A DNA stretch of 64,000 nucleotides from Thermoanaerobacter uzonensis DSM 18761 (GTDB lineage Bacteria > Bacillota > Thermoanaerobacteria > Thermoanaerobacterales > Thermoanaerobacteraceae): NCBI RefSeq assembly GCF_900129115.1, contig NZ_FQUR01000006.1, positions 186,001 to 250,000 on the forward strand, read 5' to 3'. The translations under genes and the position numbers were made by a program. Positions 8,846 to 18,564 of the stretch are shown piece by piece. The notes beneath the pieces are model-generated. The model ran no database searches. It was not told where the DNA came from and was given only the letters and a program-made list of their open reading frames with translations. Within the stretch, counting starts at the first letter, position 1. Every line of letters starts with the position of its first letter.

Positions 8846-10300
8846 TTATTTGCTCCACTTTAAAACAGGATTTCTTGCAGCCAGTACCTCATCAACCCTT
8901 CTTACAGGCGTGTTGTGTGGAGCTTCTTTTAAAAGTTGTGGATTTTCTTTTGCTTCCTCTGATATTTTAATCATCGCTTCAATAAAAGCGTCTAATGTTT
9001 CTTTACTTTCTGTTTCAGTAGGCTCTATCATTATAGCTTCATCAACAATTAATGGGAAATATATTGTAGGCGGATGGAAACCGTAGTCTATAAGTCTTTT
9101 AGCTACATCTAATGTTGTGATATCATTGACTTTTTCTAAGAGACCAGCCAAAACAAATTCATGCATGCATACTTTGTCAACAGCTACTTTATAGTGATTT
9201 TTAAGTTTTTCTTTAAGATAATTAGCATTTAAGACGGCCATTTCGCTGGCTCTCTTAAGTCCTTCAGCTCCCATGGTCAAAATATAGGAATAAGCCTTTA
9301 TAAGTACATTGAAATTACCATAAAAGCTTCTCACTTTTCCAATAGAAAGCGGCCTATCATAGTTTAAGCTATATATGCCTTCCTTAAACTCTATTACGGG
9401 CACTGGCAAAAAGTCGGCAAGCTCTTTTTTGACACCTACAGGTCCTGCGCCAGGTCCTCCACCACCATGAGGTGTAGAAAATGTTTTATGAAGATTTAAA
9501 TGCACAACGTCAAATCCCATGTCTCCAGGACGTGTAATTCCCATTATAGCATTTAGATTTGCACCGTCGTAATATAGAAGTCCTCCTGCTTCATGTACTA
9601 GTCTTGCGATTTCTACTATATTTTCTTCAAAAAGCCCCAAAGTACTTGGGTTTGTCAGCATAAGTCCTGCTACTTCATCATTTAAAACAGCCTTTAAGGC
9701 TTCTAAATCTATAGCCCCTTCTTTGTTGGATTTAATTTCAATTACGTCAAAACCTGCAACTGTTGCACTGGCGGGGTTAGTACCATGAGCAGAGTCTGGT
9801 ACGATTATTTTTTTACGTTTTTTGTCATTTCTGTGCTCGTGATAGGCCTTAATTATCATGAGGCCTGTCAACTCACCATGAGCACCTGCAGCAGGCTGTA
9901 ATGAAAATTTGTCCATTCCAGTTATTTCAGAGAGCATATTTTCTAATTCATACATGAGTTTCAAAGCGCCCTGTACAGTTTCTACTGGTTGGTAGGGATG
10001 TAGAGCTGTAAAATCGACAAGGGATGCCATGTCTTCATTTATTTTAGGATTGTACTTCATAGTACAAGAACCTAATGGATAAAAACCCGTATCGACCCCG
10101 TAGTTTTTATTTGATAAAAGAGTGTAATGCCTTATTATATCTACTTCACTTACTTCGGGAAGCTCTATTTCTTCTTTTCTCATCATTTGTTGCGGAAGTA
10201 TGTCATCTAAAGGTTTTTCTTCTACATCCAACTTGGGGAGAGTGTAGGCTTTTCTTCCTTTACTTGATAATTCAAATATCAATTTATTGTACTCTTTCAT
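8846..10300 (-). CDS. gcvPB: Glycine dehydrogenase (decarboxylating) subunit 2
   Basis: PLP-binding half of the split P-protein, 484 residues. It decarboxylates glycine and passes the aminomethyl group to lipoyl-GcvH. The PLP lysine lies in '[20 protein letters not shown]', preceded by '[11 protein letters not shown]' and '[10 protein letters not shown]'. The start codon overlaps the end of gcvPA by 4 bases (ATGA type). Last gene of the gcvT-gcvH-gcvPA-gcvPB operon, controlled by the glycine riboswitch at 13250-13417. Confidence 0.97.
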   Translation of the reverse strand: MKEYNKLIFELSSKGRKAYTLPKLDVEEKPLDDILPQQMMRKEEIELPEVSEVDIIRHYTLLSNKNYGVDTGFYPLGSCTMKYNPKINEDMASLVDFTALHPYQPVETVQGALKLMYELENMLSEITGMDKFSLQPAAGAHGELTGLMIIKAYHEHRNDKKRKKIIVPDSAHGTNPASATVAGFDVIEIKSNKEGAIDLEALKAVLNDEVAGLMLTNPSTLGLFEENIVEIARLVHEAGGLLYYDGANLNAIMGITRPGDMGFDVVHLNLHKTFSTPHGGGGPGAGPVGVKKELADFLPVPVIEFKEGIYSLNYDRPLSIGKVRSFYGNFNVLIKAYSYILTMGAEGLKRASEMAVLNANYLKEKLKNHYKVAVDKVCMHEFVLAGLLEKVNDITTLDVAKRLIDYGFHPPTIYFPLIVDEAIMIEPTETESKETLDAFIEAMIKISEEAKENPQLLKEAPHNTPVRRVDEVLAARNPVLKWSK

Positions 10301-11640
10301 TCTATCACCTCCAGCAGAGCTTTTAACTCATCAATTTCTTCTTTTGTCCTTTTTTCTGTAAAGGCTAGCAACATTGTATTTTTGTATTTGTCGTAATCTC
10401 TGTGGAGGTTGTATCCGCCTAATATGCCCTTTTCTAAAAGTTTTTTATTAATTAAGTCTACATCTACATCAGTCTTTAATGCAAATTCCATAAAGAAGGG
10501 CTTGTTAAAAGCAGGTTTATATTTTCCTGACGCCGTAAGCACTGAAAAAGCATAATGAGCTTTTTGAGTGCATTGATAAGCCACTTCTTTTATACCTTTT
10601 TTGCCCATAGTTGCTAGATATACTGCAGCAGTCAAAGCATTTAATGAGTGATTGGAGCAAATATTTGAAGTTGCCTTTTCTCTTCTTATGTGTTGTTCTC
10701 TTGCTTGCAAAGTAAGCACAAAAGCACGTCTACCATCTACATCTTTTGTCTGGCCTACTATTCTTCCTGGCATTTTCCGCACAAGCTTTTGCGTTGTAGC
10801 TAAAAAACCAAGATAAGGACCACCAAAATTTAATCCATTGCCAAGTGATTGACCGTCTCCTACAGCTATATCTGCGCCAATTTCTCCTGGCGATTTAAGT
10901 ATACCGAGAGGTATTGGATGTACGTAAGTAATAAGCATTGCTTTATTTTCATGTATTATTTTCTCAATTTCTTGCAGGTCTTCGATGATTCCCATGAAAT
11001 TAGGATACTGTACAATTACTGCCGCGGTGTTAGTCCCAATTTCCGCTTTTAATTTTTCTAAATCTGTTACTCCTTCATTATCGTCTATTTCAATTACTTG
11101 TATATCTCTAAAATGCATATAAGTTTTTAAAACTTTTCGCGTTTCTGGATTTACAGTTTTTGAAACTAATATGGTTTTTCTTTTTGTATTTTCACATGCC
11201 ATAATTGCAGCTTCTGCACAGGCAGTTGCACCATCATACATTGAAGCATTTGTGACTTCCATTCCTGTGAGGTTTGTAATCATTGTCTGGTACTCAAATA
11301 TAGCCTGTAGTGTTCCTTGACTTATTTCTGGCTGGTAAGGAGTATATGCCGTGTAAAATTCAGAACGGGATATTATGTGCTTTACAACAGAAGGAATATA
11401 ATGGTCATATACTCCAGCGCCTAAAAAACTTGTCAGCTCTTCAAGACTTTTATTTTCTTTGGCATATTTCTTTATGTGAGCTGTAAGTTCTACTTCTGAC
11501 ATTGGACTTCCAAGATTTAAAGGCTTTTTTAAGCGAACTTCTTTAGGTATGTTTTCAAATAGATCTTCTATAGAATTTTTTCCTATTGTTTTGAGCATTT
11601 CTTTTTCGTCATTGGAGGAGGTGGGAAGGTAGGGGAACAT
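10297..11640 (-). CDS. gcvPA: Glycine dehydrogenase (decarboxylating) subunit 1
   Basis: Non-catalytic half of the two-subunit glycine decarboxylase, needed with GcvPB for activity; about 447 residues, the family's normal length. Typical segments: '[15 protein letters not shown]', '[20 protein letters not shown]', '[14 protein letters not shown]'. I start it at ATG 11640 ('[10 protein letters not shown]') because GAGGAG lies 7 bases upstream and the family begins this way; an in-frame ATG 15 bases earlier would overlap gcvH and lacks its own ribosome site. The 4-base gap to gcvH suggests translational coupling. Confidence 0.96.
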   Translation of the reverse strand: MFPYLPTSSNDEKEMLKTIGKNSIEDLFENIPKEVRLKKPLNLGSPMSEVELTAHIKKYAKENKSLEELTSFLGAGVYDHYIPSVVKHIISRSEFYTAYTPYQPEISQGTLQAIFEYQTMITNLTGMEVTNASMYDGATACAEAAIMACENTKRKTILVSKTVNPETRKVLKTYMHFRDIQVIEIDDNEGVTDLEKLKAEIGTNTAAVIVQYPNFMGIIEDLQEIEKIIHENKAMLITYVHPIPLGILKSPGEIGADIAVGDGQSLGNGLNFGGPYLGFLATTQKLVRKMPGRIVGQTKDVDGRRAFVLTLQAREQHIRREKATSNICSNHSLNALTAAVYLATMGKKGIKEVAYQCTQKAHYAFSVLTASGKYKPAFNKPFFMEFALKTDVDVDLINKKLLEKGILGGYNLHRDYDKYKNTMLLAFTEKRTKEEIDELKALLEVIE

Positions 11641-11644
11641 ATTC

Positions 11645-12025
11645 TCACTCCTCATCTAAAAATTTTTTATATTCTTCGGCTGTCATCAAATTATCAAGCT
11701 GTGACTTGTCTTTGAGTTCTACTAATACCATCCAACTGCCATAGGGGTCATTGTTTACTAAAGAGGGGTCATCAACAATAGAATTGTTTACTTCAAGCAC
11801 TTTTCCATCTAGAGGTGTGTAAACATCGGAAGCAGCTTTTACAGATTCTACAACTCCAAGTACATCGCCAGCAGAAAGTTCTGCGCCTACTTCTGGAAGC
11901 TCAACGTATACTATGTTTCCTAAGGAATGCTGTGCATAGTCAGTTATTCCTATGTATGCTTTTTCTCCTTCTACTTTGACCCATTCATGGTCTTTTGAAT
12001 AATACAAGCCTTCTAAAACTTCCAT
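11645..12025 (-). CDS. gcvH: Glycine cleavage system H protein
   Basis: Small lipoyl carrier, 126 residues. The lipoylation site is the Lys in '[12 protein letters not shown]' (near residue 63); '[19 protein letters not shown]' is the family's N-terminal signature. It shuttles the aminomethyl group from GcvP to GcvT and is reoxidised by dihydrolipoamide dehydrogenase. Genes for lipoate ligation (13508) and a dehydrogenase (14672) lie just across the divergent promoter region. Confidence 0.97.
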   Translation of the reverse strand: MEVLEGLYYSKDHEWVKVEGEKAYIGITDYAQHSLGNIVYVELPEVGAELSAGDVLGVVESVKAASDVYTPLDGKVLEVNNSIVDDPSLVNNDPYGSWMVLVELKDKSQLDNLMTAEEYKKFLDEE

Positions 12026-12037
12026 ACCAAATACCTC

Positions 12038-13144
12038 CTATTTTTTATAATTTTTTTTGTAAAAGTTTTTGCTTATGATTAAAGCCTTAAGTGGCTTATT
12101 TCTTATCACAATTTCAATTTGATTCCCTAATTGGGCATATTTTGAATCAATCAATGCAAGGCCTATATTTTTCTTTAATGTAGGAGAGAAATACCCTGTT
12201 GTTACATAACCTATTTTTTGATTGTCAGCGCGAACTTCATAGCCGTGTCTTGGAATTCCATTGTCTATCATTTCAAATCCCACGATTTTACGCTTAAGTC
12301 CTTCTTCTTTTTGCTTTAATAGAGCATCTTTTCCGATAAAGTTGCCCTTATCAAGTTTGACGAAAAACTCAAAACCTGCTTCTAAAGGGGTTATTTCTTC
12401 TGAAAGTTCATTTCCATATAGAGGCAAACCTGCTTCAAATCTCAAAGTATCTCTTGCACCTAATCCTGCCGGTTTAAGTCCATATTCTTTTCCAACTTCA
12501 ATTATTTTTTCCCACAATTCTACCGCGTATTTATTAGGCATGTAAATTTCAAAGCCATCTTCACCGGTATATCCTGTTCTTGATACCAAGCATTCAATCC
12601 CAGCTATTTTTACATTGTCTTTAAAGTAGAAAAATTTAATTTCTGAAAGATCAGTATCTGTAAGTTTTTGAAGTATTTCTTCTGCTTTTGGACCTTGTAT
12701 TGCAAGCTCCGAAATTTCATCTGAAATGTTATTTATCTCTACCTCATATACTCCTTTGTTATCCTTCATCCATTTATAATCCTTTTCTATATTAGCCGCA
12801 TTTACAACCAAGTAGAAGTGTTCATCAGAATATTTGTAGACTAATAAGTCATCTACAACGCCGCCATTGTAATTGCACATAAAAGTATAAAGGACTTGAT
12901 TGACTTTTAGTTTTGACAAATCATTTGTTATGAGATTTTGCAAAAAGTTAAAAGCTTCTCTTCCTTTTACAGTAATTTCTCCCATGTGAGAAACATCAAA
13001 GAGCCCTGCAGCATTTCTCACTGCTTCGTGTTCAGAGATTATACTTTCAAACTGAATAGGGAGAGCCCATCCTGCAAAGTCAATGATTTTTCCATTATAT
13101 TTTTTGTAAAGGTCAAAAAGAGGTGTTTTTTTGAGGTTATCCAA
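12038..13144 (-). CDS. gcvT: Glycine cleavage system T protein (aminomethyltransferase)
   Basis: Tetrahydrofolate-dependent aminomethyltransferase, about 368 residues, releasing ammonia and forming 5,10-methylene-THF. Signatures: '[14 protein letters not shown]', '[11 protein letters not shown]', '[14 protein letters not shown]', '[18 protein letters not shown]'. First gene of the operon. Start chosen at TTG 13144 ('[15 protein letters not shown]'), 7 bases after an AGGGTG site and matching how the family begins; a GTG at 13153 is in frame but sits on that site. Confidence 0.95.
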   Translation of the reverse strand: MDNLKKTPLFDLYKKYNGKIIDFAGWALPIQFESIISEHEAVRNAAGLFDVSHMGEITVKGREAFNFLQNLITNDLSKLKVNQVLYTFMCNYNGGVVDDLLVYKYSDEHFYLVVNAANIEKDYKWMKDNKGVYEVEINNISDEISELAIQGPKAEEILQKLTDTDLSEIKFFYFKDNVKIAGIECLVSRTGYTGEDGFEIYMPNKYAVELWEKIIEVGKEYGLKPAGLGARDTLRFEAGLPLYGNELSEEITPLEAGFEFFVKLDKGNFIGKDALLKQKEEGLKRKIVGFEMIDNGIPRHGYEVRADNQKIGYVTTGYFSPTLKKNIGLALIDSKYAQLGNQIEIVIRNKPLKALIISKNFYKKNYKK

Positions 13145-13164
13145 ACATACCACACCCTTTCATA

Positions 13165-13239
13165 AAATTTAAAAGAGGAGTTATGATGAGCACAATTAAA
13201 ACACAACAAGAGAATATGACATGCCATCACAACTCCTCT
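13165..13239 (-). terminator. Expression-platform hairpin between glycine riboswitch and gcvT
   Basis: On the minus strand a 15-base arm (AGAGGAGTTGTGATG, 13239-13225) can pair with CATCATAACTCCTCT (13188-13174), one G-U pair, loop of 36 bases, followed by a TTTTAAATTTT tract. It follows aptamer 2 directly and precedes gcvT, as expected for a riboswitch-controlled terminator. In known glycine switches ligand binding favours read-through; that direction is inferred here. Confidence 0.6.
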
Positions 13240-13249
13240 GTTTTTTAAC

Positions 13250-13417
13250 CTGAGAGCTTCTACTTAAAGTATTGCTCCTTCGGTGCTCTTCCGAGCTTTC
13301 CAGAGGTCTATCCGATAGCGATACTTTTGCCTGAGAGCTTCTATAAAGGCTTGGCGGGCCTTTATATTTCCCCTTCGGCTATCTTTTTACAAAGATATCT
13401 CTCGCTATCATCATCTA
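13250..13417 (-). promoter_or_regulatory. Tandem glycine riboswitch
   Basis: Read on the minus strand, the leader holds two consecutive aptamers with the glycine-riboswitch signature. Aptamer 1 begins GATGATAGCGAGAGAT, contains GCCGAAGGGGAAA and ends AGCTCTCAGGCAAAAG. Then comes the GGATAGACCTCTGG linker and first part of aptamer 2, which has CACCGAAGGAGCAA and ends AAGCTCTCAGG. This is the classic two-aptamer arrangement upstream of gcvT operons in Firmicutes, where glycine switches the degradation genes on. Confidence 0.96.
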
Positions 13418-13455
13418 GAACAGTATTAAATTTTTTTAAAATATGCTATACTTTT

Positions 13456-13483
13456 ATTATATTATATTCCATTAAATAGTCAA
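13456..13483 (-). promoter_or_regulatory. Promoter of the gcv operon
   Basis: Minus-strand TTGACT (13483-13478), 16-base spacer, TATAAT (13461-13456). Transcription would begin near 13449, about 30 bases before the first riboswitch aptamer. Confidence 0.8.
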
Positions 13484-13507
13484 TAATCAAAACGAGGAGA
13501 GGTGGAT

Positions 13508-14488
13508 ATGTTATATATTTACAATAAGAACACAAATCCCTATTTTAATTTAGCAGCTGAAGAATACGTTTTAAAAGAATTTCAAGAAGAATGTTTCATG
13601 CTGTGGAGGAATGAACCTAGCATTATAGTAGGAAAAAATCAAAATACATTAGCGGAAATAAATTTAGATTATGTGAGACAAAATAAAATTCCGGTTGTCA
13701 GAAGATTATCAGGAGGAGGAGCGGTTTTTCACGACCTCGGCAATTTAAATTTTACTTTTATAGTAAATGAGGATGTCAGTAGTTTCAGCGATTTCAAAAG
13801 ATTTACGCAGCCGATCATAGATGTGCTTAGAAAACTTTCTATTAATGCTGAGTTTTCAGGAAGAAATGACATAACAATTGATGGCAAAAAAATTTCGGGA
13901 AATGCGCAATATTATTACAAAAATAGAATATTACACCATGGAACACTTTTGTTTTCTTCCAGCATTACAGATTTATCAGAGGCACTAAAAGTGCGACCTG
14001 TAAAATTTGAAGATAAAGGTGTAAAATCGGTGTCTAAAAGAGTCACAAACATAAGTGAGCATTTGAAAGAGCCTATTACGATAGAACAATTTATAGATCT
14101 CATTATGAATTACATTAGAGAACAAACCGCTGAAAGTGAAATGTATGAATTTACATCGGAAGATATACAAAAAATAGAGAAATTGGTCAGGGAAAAATAT
14201 AGCACATGGGAATGGAATTTTGGAACATCGCCAGATTACAGTTTTAAAAATGAGAAAAAATTTACTGGTGGCACTGTAGAGGTAAATTTAAATGTAGAAA
14301 AAGGAATAATAAAAGATATAAAAATTTACGGAGACTTTTTTGGGAAATACGATGTTTCAGAGGTAGAAAACCTTTTAAAAGGAGTAAAGCATTCAGAAGA
14401 GGAGATAAGAAAAGTGCTTTCAAATATTGACATGAATGATTATTTTACCAACATAACTGTTGACAATTTAATAGAAGTGATGTTTTGA
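13508..14488 (+). CDS. lplA: Lipoate-protein ligase A
   Basis: Activates lipoate with ATP and attaches it to lipoyl domains; 326 residues including the C-terminal accessory domain. Signatures: 'PYFNLAAEEYVL', 'VGKNQNTLAEIN', 'VVRRLSGGGAVFHDLGNLNF' and 'GRNDITIDGKKISGNAQ' with the adenylate-binding Lys. Start ATG 13508 follows GAGGAGAGG; GTG 13502 overlaps that site. Placed between the divergent gcv operon and a lipoyl-bearing dehydrogenase, so its likely substrates are GcvH and the lipoyl domain of the 14672 product (inferred). Confidence 0.95.
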   Translation: MLYIYNKNTNPYFNLAAEEYVLKEFQEECFMLWRNEPSIIVGKNQNTLAEINLDYVRQNKIPVVRRLSGGGAVFHDLGNLNFTFIVNEDVSSFSDFKRFTQPIIDVLRKLSINAEFSGRNDITIDGKKISGNAQYYYKNRILHHGTLLFSSSITDLSEALKVRPVKFEDKGVKSVSKRVTNISEHLKEPITIEQFIDLIMNYIREQTAESEMYEFTSEDIQKIEKLVREKYSTWEWNFGTSPDYSFKNEKKFTGGTVEVNLNVEKGIIKDIKIYGDFFGKYDVSEVENLLKGVKHSEEEIRKVLSNIDMNDYFTNITVDNLIEVMF

Positions 14489-14508
14489 TAAAAAATACTT
14501 TTAAATTG

Positions 14509-14537
14509 TTGAATTTTTAACTAAAAAGTGATAAGAT
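14509..14537 (+). promoter_or_regulatory. Promoter upstream of the lipoyl-dehydrogenase gene
   Basis: TTGAAT (14509-14514), 17-base spacer, TAAGAT (14532-14537). A short leader hairpin, CCTTCCC-TAAT-GGGGAGG at 14591-14608, follows; it has no T tract and its purpose is unknown. Confidence 0.55.
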
Positions 14538-14671
14538 ATATGTAAAAGAAATTGTTAAATAATTATCGTTTTTATTTTATCAAAATTACCCCTTCCCTAA
14601 TGGGGAGGCTCATACAGAAAATATGATTTATAAATGATTAATGAAATATAAAGAATTGGAGGCATATTTAG

Positions 14672-16333
14672 ATGGATATAGAAATAAAAGTACCTGCTTT
14701 CTCAGATACGATGAAAAGTGGGCGAATTACAAAATGGTACGTAGAAGAAGGACAATACGTGGAGAAAGACTCTTGTCTATGTGATATAGCAGTAAATAAA
14801 GTAAATTTTGAAGTGTACAGTAATTATGAAGGCATTATTTCAAAAATTGTTTGTCCTGCTGGAACTACAGTTGAACCAGGAGATGTCATTGCAATTATTG
14901 CACACTCTGAAGAAGTAAAGCCTTCTTCTACACAAAAAGAAATTAAACAGGAATATGGATACAAGGAATATGATTTAGCTGTCATAGGGGCAGGTCCTGG
15001 AGGATATGTTGCTGCTATTAAAGCTGCTAAAAAAGGTGCAAAAGTAGCCTTATTTGAAAAAGATAAATTAGGTGGTACCTGTTTAAATAGAGGCTGTATA
15101 CCAACAAAAGCTTATGCAAGAATTGCCGAAGTGTATGACATTTTAAACAGAGCTTTTGAATTTGGATTTGACATAAAAATAAACTCTTTTGATTACACTC
15201 AAGTTGTAAAGAGAAAAGATGGTATTGTAGGGGAGCTTGTTGAAGGCATTAATGCTTTGCTTAAAGCTAATGGAGTAGATGTTTTTAATGCTGAAGCAAA
15301 AGTTGACAAAGAAAAGAATGTACTATTTGGAGAAAACAAAATCAAAGCGAAAAACATTATTATTGCAACTGGGTCATCACCGGCTGAACTTCCTATTGAA
15401 GGCATTAATTCTAAAAATGTCATGAATAGTGATACTATTCTTGAAATGACCTCTTTGCCACAAAGTTTATGCATTATAGGCGGCGGAGTAATAGGCATGG
15501 AATTTGCCTTTATAATGAATCAATTTGGAGTGAAAGTGTCAGTTGTTGAAATGATGCCTAATATACTTCCTACACTTGATAAAAAGATAAGCTCATCTAT
15601 AAAATTCACTGCACAAAAAAGAGGAATTAAGATATATACTTCTTCAACAGTTGAGAGAATAGATGAAGAAGAAAACGGCGGAAGTATAGTAACAGTTAAA
15701 AATGGTGAAAATATAAAACGCATATACGCAGACAAAGTATTTGTGTCAATAGGAAGAAAATTAAACACAGATATTGGACCGATTGCAGAACTATTAGAAT
15801 TTGAAGGAAAAGCTATTAAAGTTGATGAGCACATGAAGACAAATATAGAAGGAGTTTATGCAGTAGGTGATGTCACAGGCAAGATGATGTTAGCCCATGT
15901 GGCTTCTGCACAAGGGGAAGTAGCAGTAGATAACATTTTTGGCGAACCATCTACCATAGATTATATGAAAATACCTGCTGCAGTATTTACAGAGCCAGAG
16001 ATTGGATATTTTGGATACACAGAAGACCAAGCAAAAGAAAAATTTAAAGGAATAAAGGTAGGAAGATTTGATTTTAAGTTTAATGGAAGAGCGAAAACTT
16101 ATGGAGAAACGGAAGGATTTGCAAAGATAATCTCAAATGAAAATGACGAAGTAGTTGGCGCATGGGTAATAGGTAGTGGAGCTTCTGAACTTATACACAT
16201 ACTTTCGACTGCTTGTCAGGCGGGAGCAAAAGTAGAAGACCTGAAAAAAGCAGTTTATGCTCATCCCACTAAAAGTGAAACCATTATGGAAGCTGTGAAG
16301 GACATCTTTGGTGAGTCCGTACACAAAGTGTAA
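14672..16333 (+). CDS. lpdA: Dihydrolipoamide dehydrogenase with fused N-terminal lipoyl domain
   Basis: FAD/NAD enzyme that reoxidises dihydrolipoyl groups; probable L-protein of the glycine cleavage system. Residues 1-80 are a lipoyl/biotinyl carrier domain with Lys in 'DIAVNKVNFEV'; then a linker, then a full dehydrogenase: FAD motif 'DLAVIGAGPGGYVAAIKAA', redox-active disulfide 'GGTCLNRGCIPTKA', NAD motif 'CIIGGGVIGMEFA', 'GVYAVGDVTGKMMLAHVA' and a C-terminal interface with 'YAHPTKSE' holding the His-Glu pair. At 553 residues it is about 90 longer than a plain Lpd because of the fusion. Good AATTGGAGG ribosome site. A repeat element is inserted just after the gene. Confidence 0.94.
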   Translation: MDIEIKVPAFSDTMKSGRITKWYVEEGQYVEKDSCLCDIAVNKVNFEVYSNYEGIISKIVCPAGTTVEPGDVIAIIAHSEEVKPSSTQKEIKQEYGYKEYDLAVIGAGPGGYVAAIKAAKKGAKVALFEKDKLGGTCLNRGCIPTKAYARIAEVYDILNRAFEFGFDIKINSFDYTQVVKRKDGIVGELVEGINALLKANGVDVFNAEAKVDKEKNVLFGENKIKAKNIIIATGSSPAELPIEGINSKNVMNSDTILEMTSLPQSLCIIGGGVIGMEFAFIMNQFGVKVSVVEMMPNILPTLDKKISSSIKFTAQKRGIKIYTSSTVERIDEEENGGSIVTVKNGENIKRIYADKVFVSIGRKLNTDIGPIAELLEFEGKAIKVDEHMKTNIEGVYAVGDVTGKMMLAHVASAQGEVAVDNIFGEPSTIDYMKIPAAVFTEPEIGYFGYTEDQAKEKFKGIKVGRFDFKFNGRAKTYGETEGFAKIISNENDEVVGAWVIGSGASELIHILSTACQAGAKVEDLKKAVYAHPTKSETIMEAVKDIFGESVHKV

Positions 16334-16380
16334 TTTTAATGTCATTTATCTATATGCTTTCGAAGCTCTTATAGAGCTTT

Positions 16381-16646
16381 CAGTTTGTTGACAAAATAAA
16401 AAAATATTCAAAGGAGATATTTTGCATCGTCGCTCCGATGTTCCAAAGCGACAAAACATAAGCTTCCCCTTCGGGCTCCGGCAGGGTACCGGGCACAATC
16501 GGCATCCATGCCTTAAGGTGCCCGCCTCCGCCATCCATGGCTTCGGCCCTGCCTCCACCTTCGGTCTTGCTAAGTTTTGCTGCCGCTTTGTCACAAGTCA
16601 CTCCTTATGCAAAATATCTCCTTTACGAAAGTTTGTTTACAGTCTG
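16381..16646 (+). repeat. Copy 1 of a ~265-bp structured repeat inserted at a 3' hairpin
   Basis: Begins CAGTTTGTTGACAAA and ends TTTGTTTACAGTCTG, which are imperfect inverted ends (12 of 15 match in the consensus). Inside are nested arms: AAAGGAGATATTTTGCAT pairs exactly with ATGCAAAATATCTCCTTT; GGCAGGG with CCCTGCC; GGGCAC with GTGCCC. The core is far richer in G and C than its surroundings. It follows lpdA in the same direction and is flanked by an identical 20-bp hairpin sequence, GAAGCTCTTATAGAGCTTTC, at 16362-16381 and 16647-16666. Other copies: 32736, 48706 (reversed) and 53947. No coding frame is conserved between copies. Confidence 0.9.
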
Positions 16647-16706
16647 GAAGCTCTTATAGAGCTTTCGAAATACATAAAATTTGAAAAATAAAAGGAGGAG
16701 TTTAAA

Positions 16707-17150
16707 ATGGCAATTGAAACCTTTAAAGCGGTTTCAAGAAAATTACCAGAAGGCTTAGCAGTTGAAAGCGAGGTAAGAGGCTTTAAAATAATCTTAGATG
16801 AACCTAAAGAGCTAGGTGGCACGAATAAAGGGATGAATCCTGTTGAGGCTTTACTTTGCGCTTTGGGGTCATGCCAGACGATTGTAGCAGCAGCTTTTGC
16901 ACAGGCGAAAGGCATAAATCTACAAGGTTTTTGGGTAGAATTAGAAGGAGACCTTGATACAGATGGATTTATGGGAAAAGCTGGTGTAAGGCCGGGGTTC
17001 CAAGAAATAAGATTTAAAATGCACATAAAGACAGATGCTCCAAAAGAAAAAGTAGAAGAATTTGCAAAGTTTATAGAAAATACCTGCCCAGTAGGAGATT
17101 CTTTAGCAAATCCAGTAAAATTAGTTTTGTCAGATGTGATTGTTGAATAA
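16707..17150 (+). CDS. OsmC/Ohr-family protein
   Basis: Cytoplasmic protein of 147 residues in the OsmC-like superfamily, whose members reduce organic peroxides through two cysteines. Both conserved regions are present: 'ALLCALGSCQTIVAAAFA' and 'ENTCPVGDSLANPV'. Length is normal for the YhfA-like branch, where physiological function is often unknown. Strong AAAGGAGGAG ribosome site. Single-gene unit between the repeat element and a terminator. Confidence 0.88.
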   Translation: MAIETFKAVSRKLPEGLAVESEVRGFKIILDEPKELGGTNKGMNPVEALLCALGSCQTIVAAAFAQAKGINLQGFWVELEGDLDTDGFMGKAGVRPGFQEIRFKMHIKTDAPKEKVEEFAKFIENTCPVGDSLANPVKLVLSDVIVE

Positions 17151-17154
17151 TAAT

Positions 17155-17191
17155 CAAAAACACTCCACCTTTTTGCGGTGGAGTGTTTTTG
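17155..17191 (+). terminator. Rho-independent terminator after the OsmC gene
   Basis: Long stem: AAAAACACTCCACC pairs with GGTGGAGTGTTTTT across a TTTTTGC loop; symmetric A and T flanks. Confidence 0.9.
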
Positions 17192-17262
17192 ATTTATAAA
17201 GAGGATTTTTAAGATTTTTGTAGAACTATAATAATAAAACTATTGTTTTAGGGGGATTAGAG

Positions 17263-18429
17263 ATGAACTTTGAAGACAGAGTGGCAAAAAGAGCGAAGTC
17301 CATAGAAATATCTACCATAAGATATTTCTTTAACATGGCACGAGAGGTGCCGGGCGCAATATCTCTTGCTATTGGAGAACCAGATTTTGTAACGCCATTC
17401 CACATAAGAGAGGCAGCAAAAAAAGCCCTCGATGAAGGCAAAACAGGATATACTGTAAATCCTGGACTTATTGAATTGAGGCAAGAAATTTCGAATTATC
17501 TTAAGAGGAGGTATAGCCTTTCTTACAATCCGGAAACTGAAATTTTAGTTACAATTGGGGCTACAGAAGCTATATACGTCGCTTTAAATACTTTAGTAGA
17601 AGAAGGAGACGAAGTTTTAATTCCAGAACCTTCATTTGTAGCTTATGATCCTTGTACAATAATAGCAGGTGCAAGATCTGTTTTTGTGCCAACATATGAG
17701 GAAGACGATTTTGTATTAAGGGCAGATGTTTTAGAGAAGTACATTACGGACAAATCAAAAGTGTTAATTCTTCCTTATCCTAATAATCCAACTGGCGCGG
17801 TAATGCCAAAAGAGGCGATGGAAAAGATAGCTGAAGTGGTCAAAAAGTATGACCTCATTGTAGTTACTGATGAAATTTATTCTGAGCTAGTATACAGTGG
17901 TTTTGAACATGTAAGTTTTGCATCTTTAAAAGACATGTGGGAAAGAACGGTTACTATAAATGGTTTCTCGAAGTCATATGCGATGACAGGATGGCGTCTC
18001 GGATATATAGCTGCACCGGAATATTTCGTGAAACACATGACCAAAATACACCAATACGGCGTGACAGCAGCAGCTACAATGTGTCAGTATGCCGGAGTTG
18101 AGGCTATAAAAAATGGGGATGAAGATATTTTAAGAATGAGAGGAGAATATGACAAAAGAAGAAAGTATTTACTTCAAAGTGTGAGAGAAATGGGGCTTTC
18201 CTGTTTTGAACCCAAAGGTGCTTTTTATATATTCCCATCGATAAAAAAGACAGGTCTTACGTCGACAGAATTTGCCAAAAGACTGCTTTACGAAGCAAAA
18301 GTTGCAGTTGTGCCGGGGAATGCCTTTGGAGAAAATGGGGAAGGATATGTTCGCATGGCTTATGCAACCTCTATGGAAAACCTAGAAGAAGCAGTAAAAA
18401 GAATGAAAGAATTTATGTCAAAGTTTTAA
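17263..18429 (+). CDS. PLP-dependent aminotransferase, class I (aspartate/aromatic type)
   Basis: Fold-type I aminotransferase, 388 residues. 'LAIGEPDFVTPFHI', 'YTVNPGLIELRQ', 'PNNPTGAVM', 'DEIYSELVY', and the PLP Schiff-base Lys at about residue 236 in 'NGFSKSYAMTGWRLGY'; C-terminal 'GYVRMAYATSMENLEEA' carries the substrate carboxylate-binding Arg. Family members transaminate Asp, Ala or aromatic amino acids with 2-oxoglutarate; sequence alone does not settle which. Single-gene unit between two terminators, preceded by TATAAT-like sequence near 17229. Confidence 0.9.
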   Translation: MNFEDRVAKRAKSIEISTIRYFFNMAREVPGAISLAIGEPDFVTPFHIREAAKKALDEGKTGYTVNPGLIELRQEISNYLKRRYSLSYNPETEILVTIGATEAIYVALNTLVEEGDEVLIPEPSFVAYDPCTIIAGARSVFVPTYEEDDFVLRADVLEKYITDKSKVLILPYPNNPTGAVMPKEAMEKIAEVVKKYDLIVVTDEIYSELVYSGFEHVSFASLKDMWERTVTINGFSKSYAMTGWRLGYIAAPEYFVKHMTKIHQYGVTAAATMCQYAGVEAIKNGDEDILRMRGEYDKRRKYLLQSVREMGLSCFEPKGAFYIFPSIKKTGLTSTEFAKRLLYEAKVAVVPGNAFGENGEGYVRMAYATSMENLEEAVKRMKEFMSKF

Positions 18430-18430
18430 A

Positions 18431-18479
18431 AATAAACTGCGGAAGGCGAATAACTTACCTTCCGCAGTTTATTTTTTTT
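18431..18479 (+). terminator. Rho-independent terminator after the aminotransferase gene
   Basis: ATAAACTGCGGAAGG pairs with CCTTCCGCAGTTTAT, followed by eight T. Confidence 0.9.
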
Positions 18480-18514
18480 GTTATTTTATTTAGTTTATTT
18501 TTGCCACATTTATA

Positions 18515-18543
18515 TTGCAAAATGTTAAGCTTTTCATTATAGT
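18515..18543 (+). promoter_or_regulatory. Promoter of the ascorbate-locus regulator
   Basis: TTGCAA (18515-18520), 17-base spacer, TATAGT (18538-18543). Transcription would start near 18550, giving a very short leader. Confidence 0.6.
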
Positions 18544-18564
18544 ATAAATAGAATATAATTTAAA

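Noticed and set aside
8835-9086. Plus-strand frame opposite gcvPB
   Set aside because: Lies wholly inside a strongly supported gene on the other strand.
13039-13230. 63-codon minus-strand frame from the riboswitch platform
   Set aside because: Overlaps gcvT in another frame and has no protein-like character; kept only as a possible leader effect in the findings.
16346-16691. Open frames of 73-89 codons across repeat copy 1 on both strands
   Set aside because: They come from the G+C-rich repeat; the frame is not kept between copies because of insertions, deletions and stops, and they lack ribosome sites.
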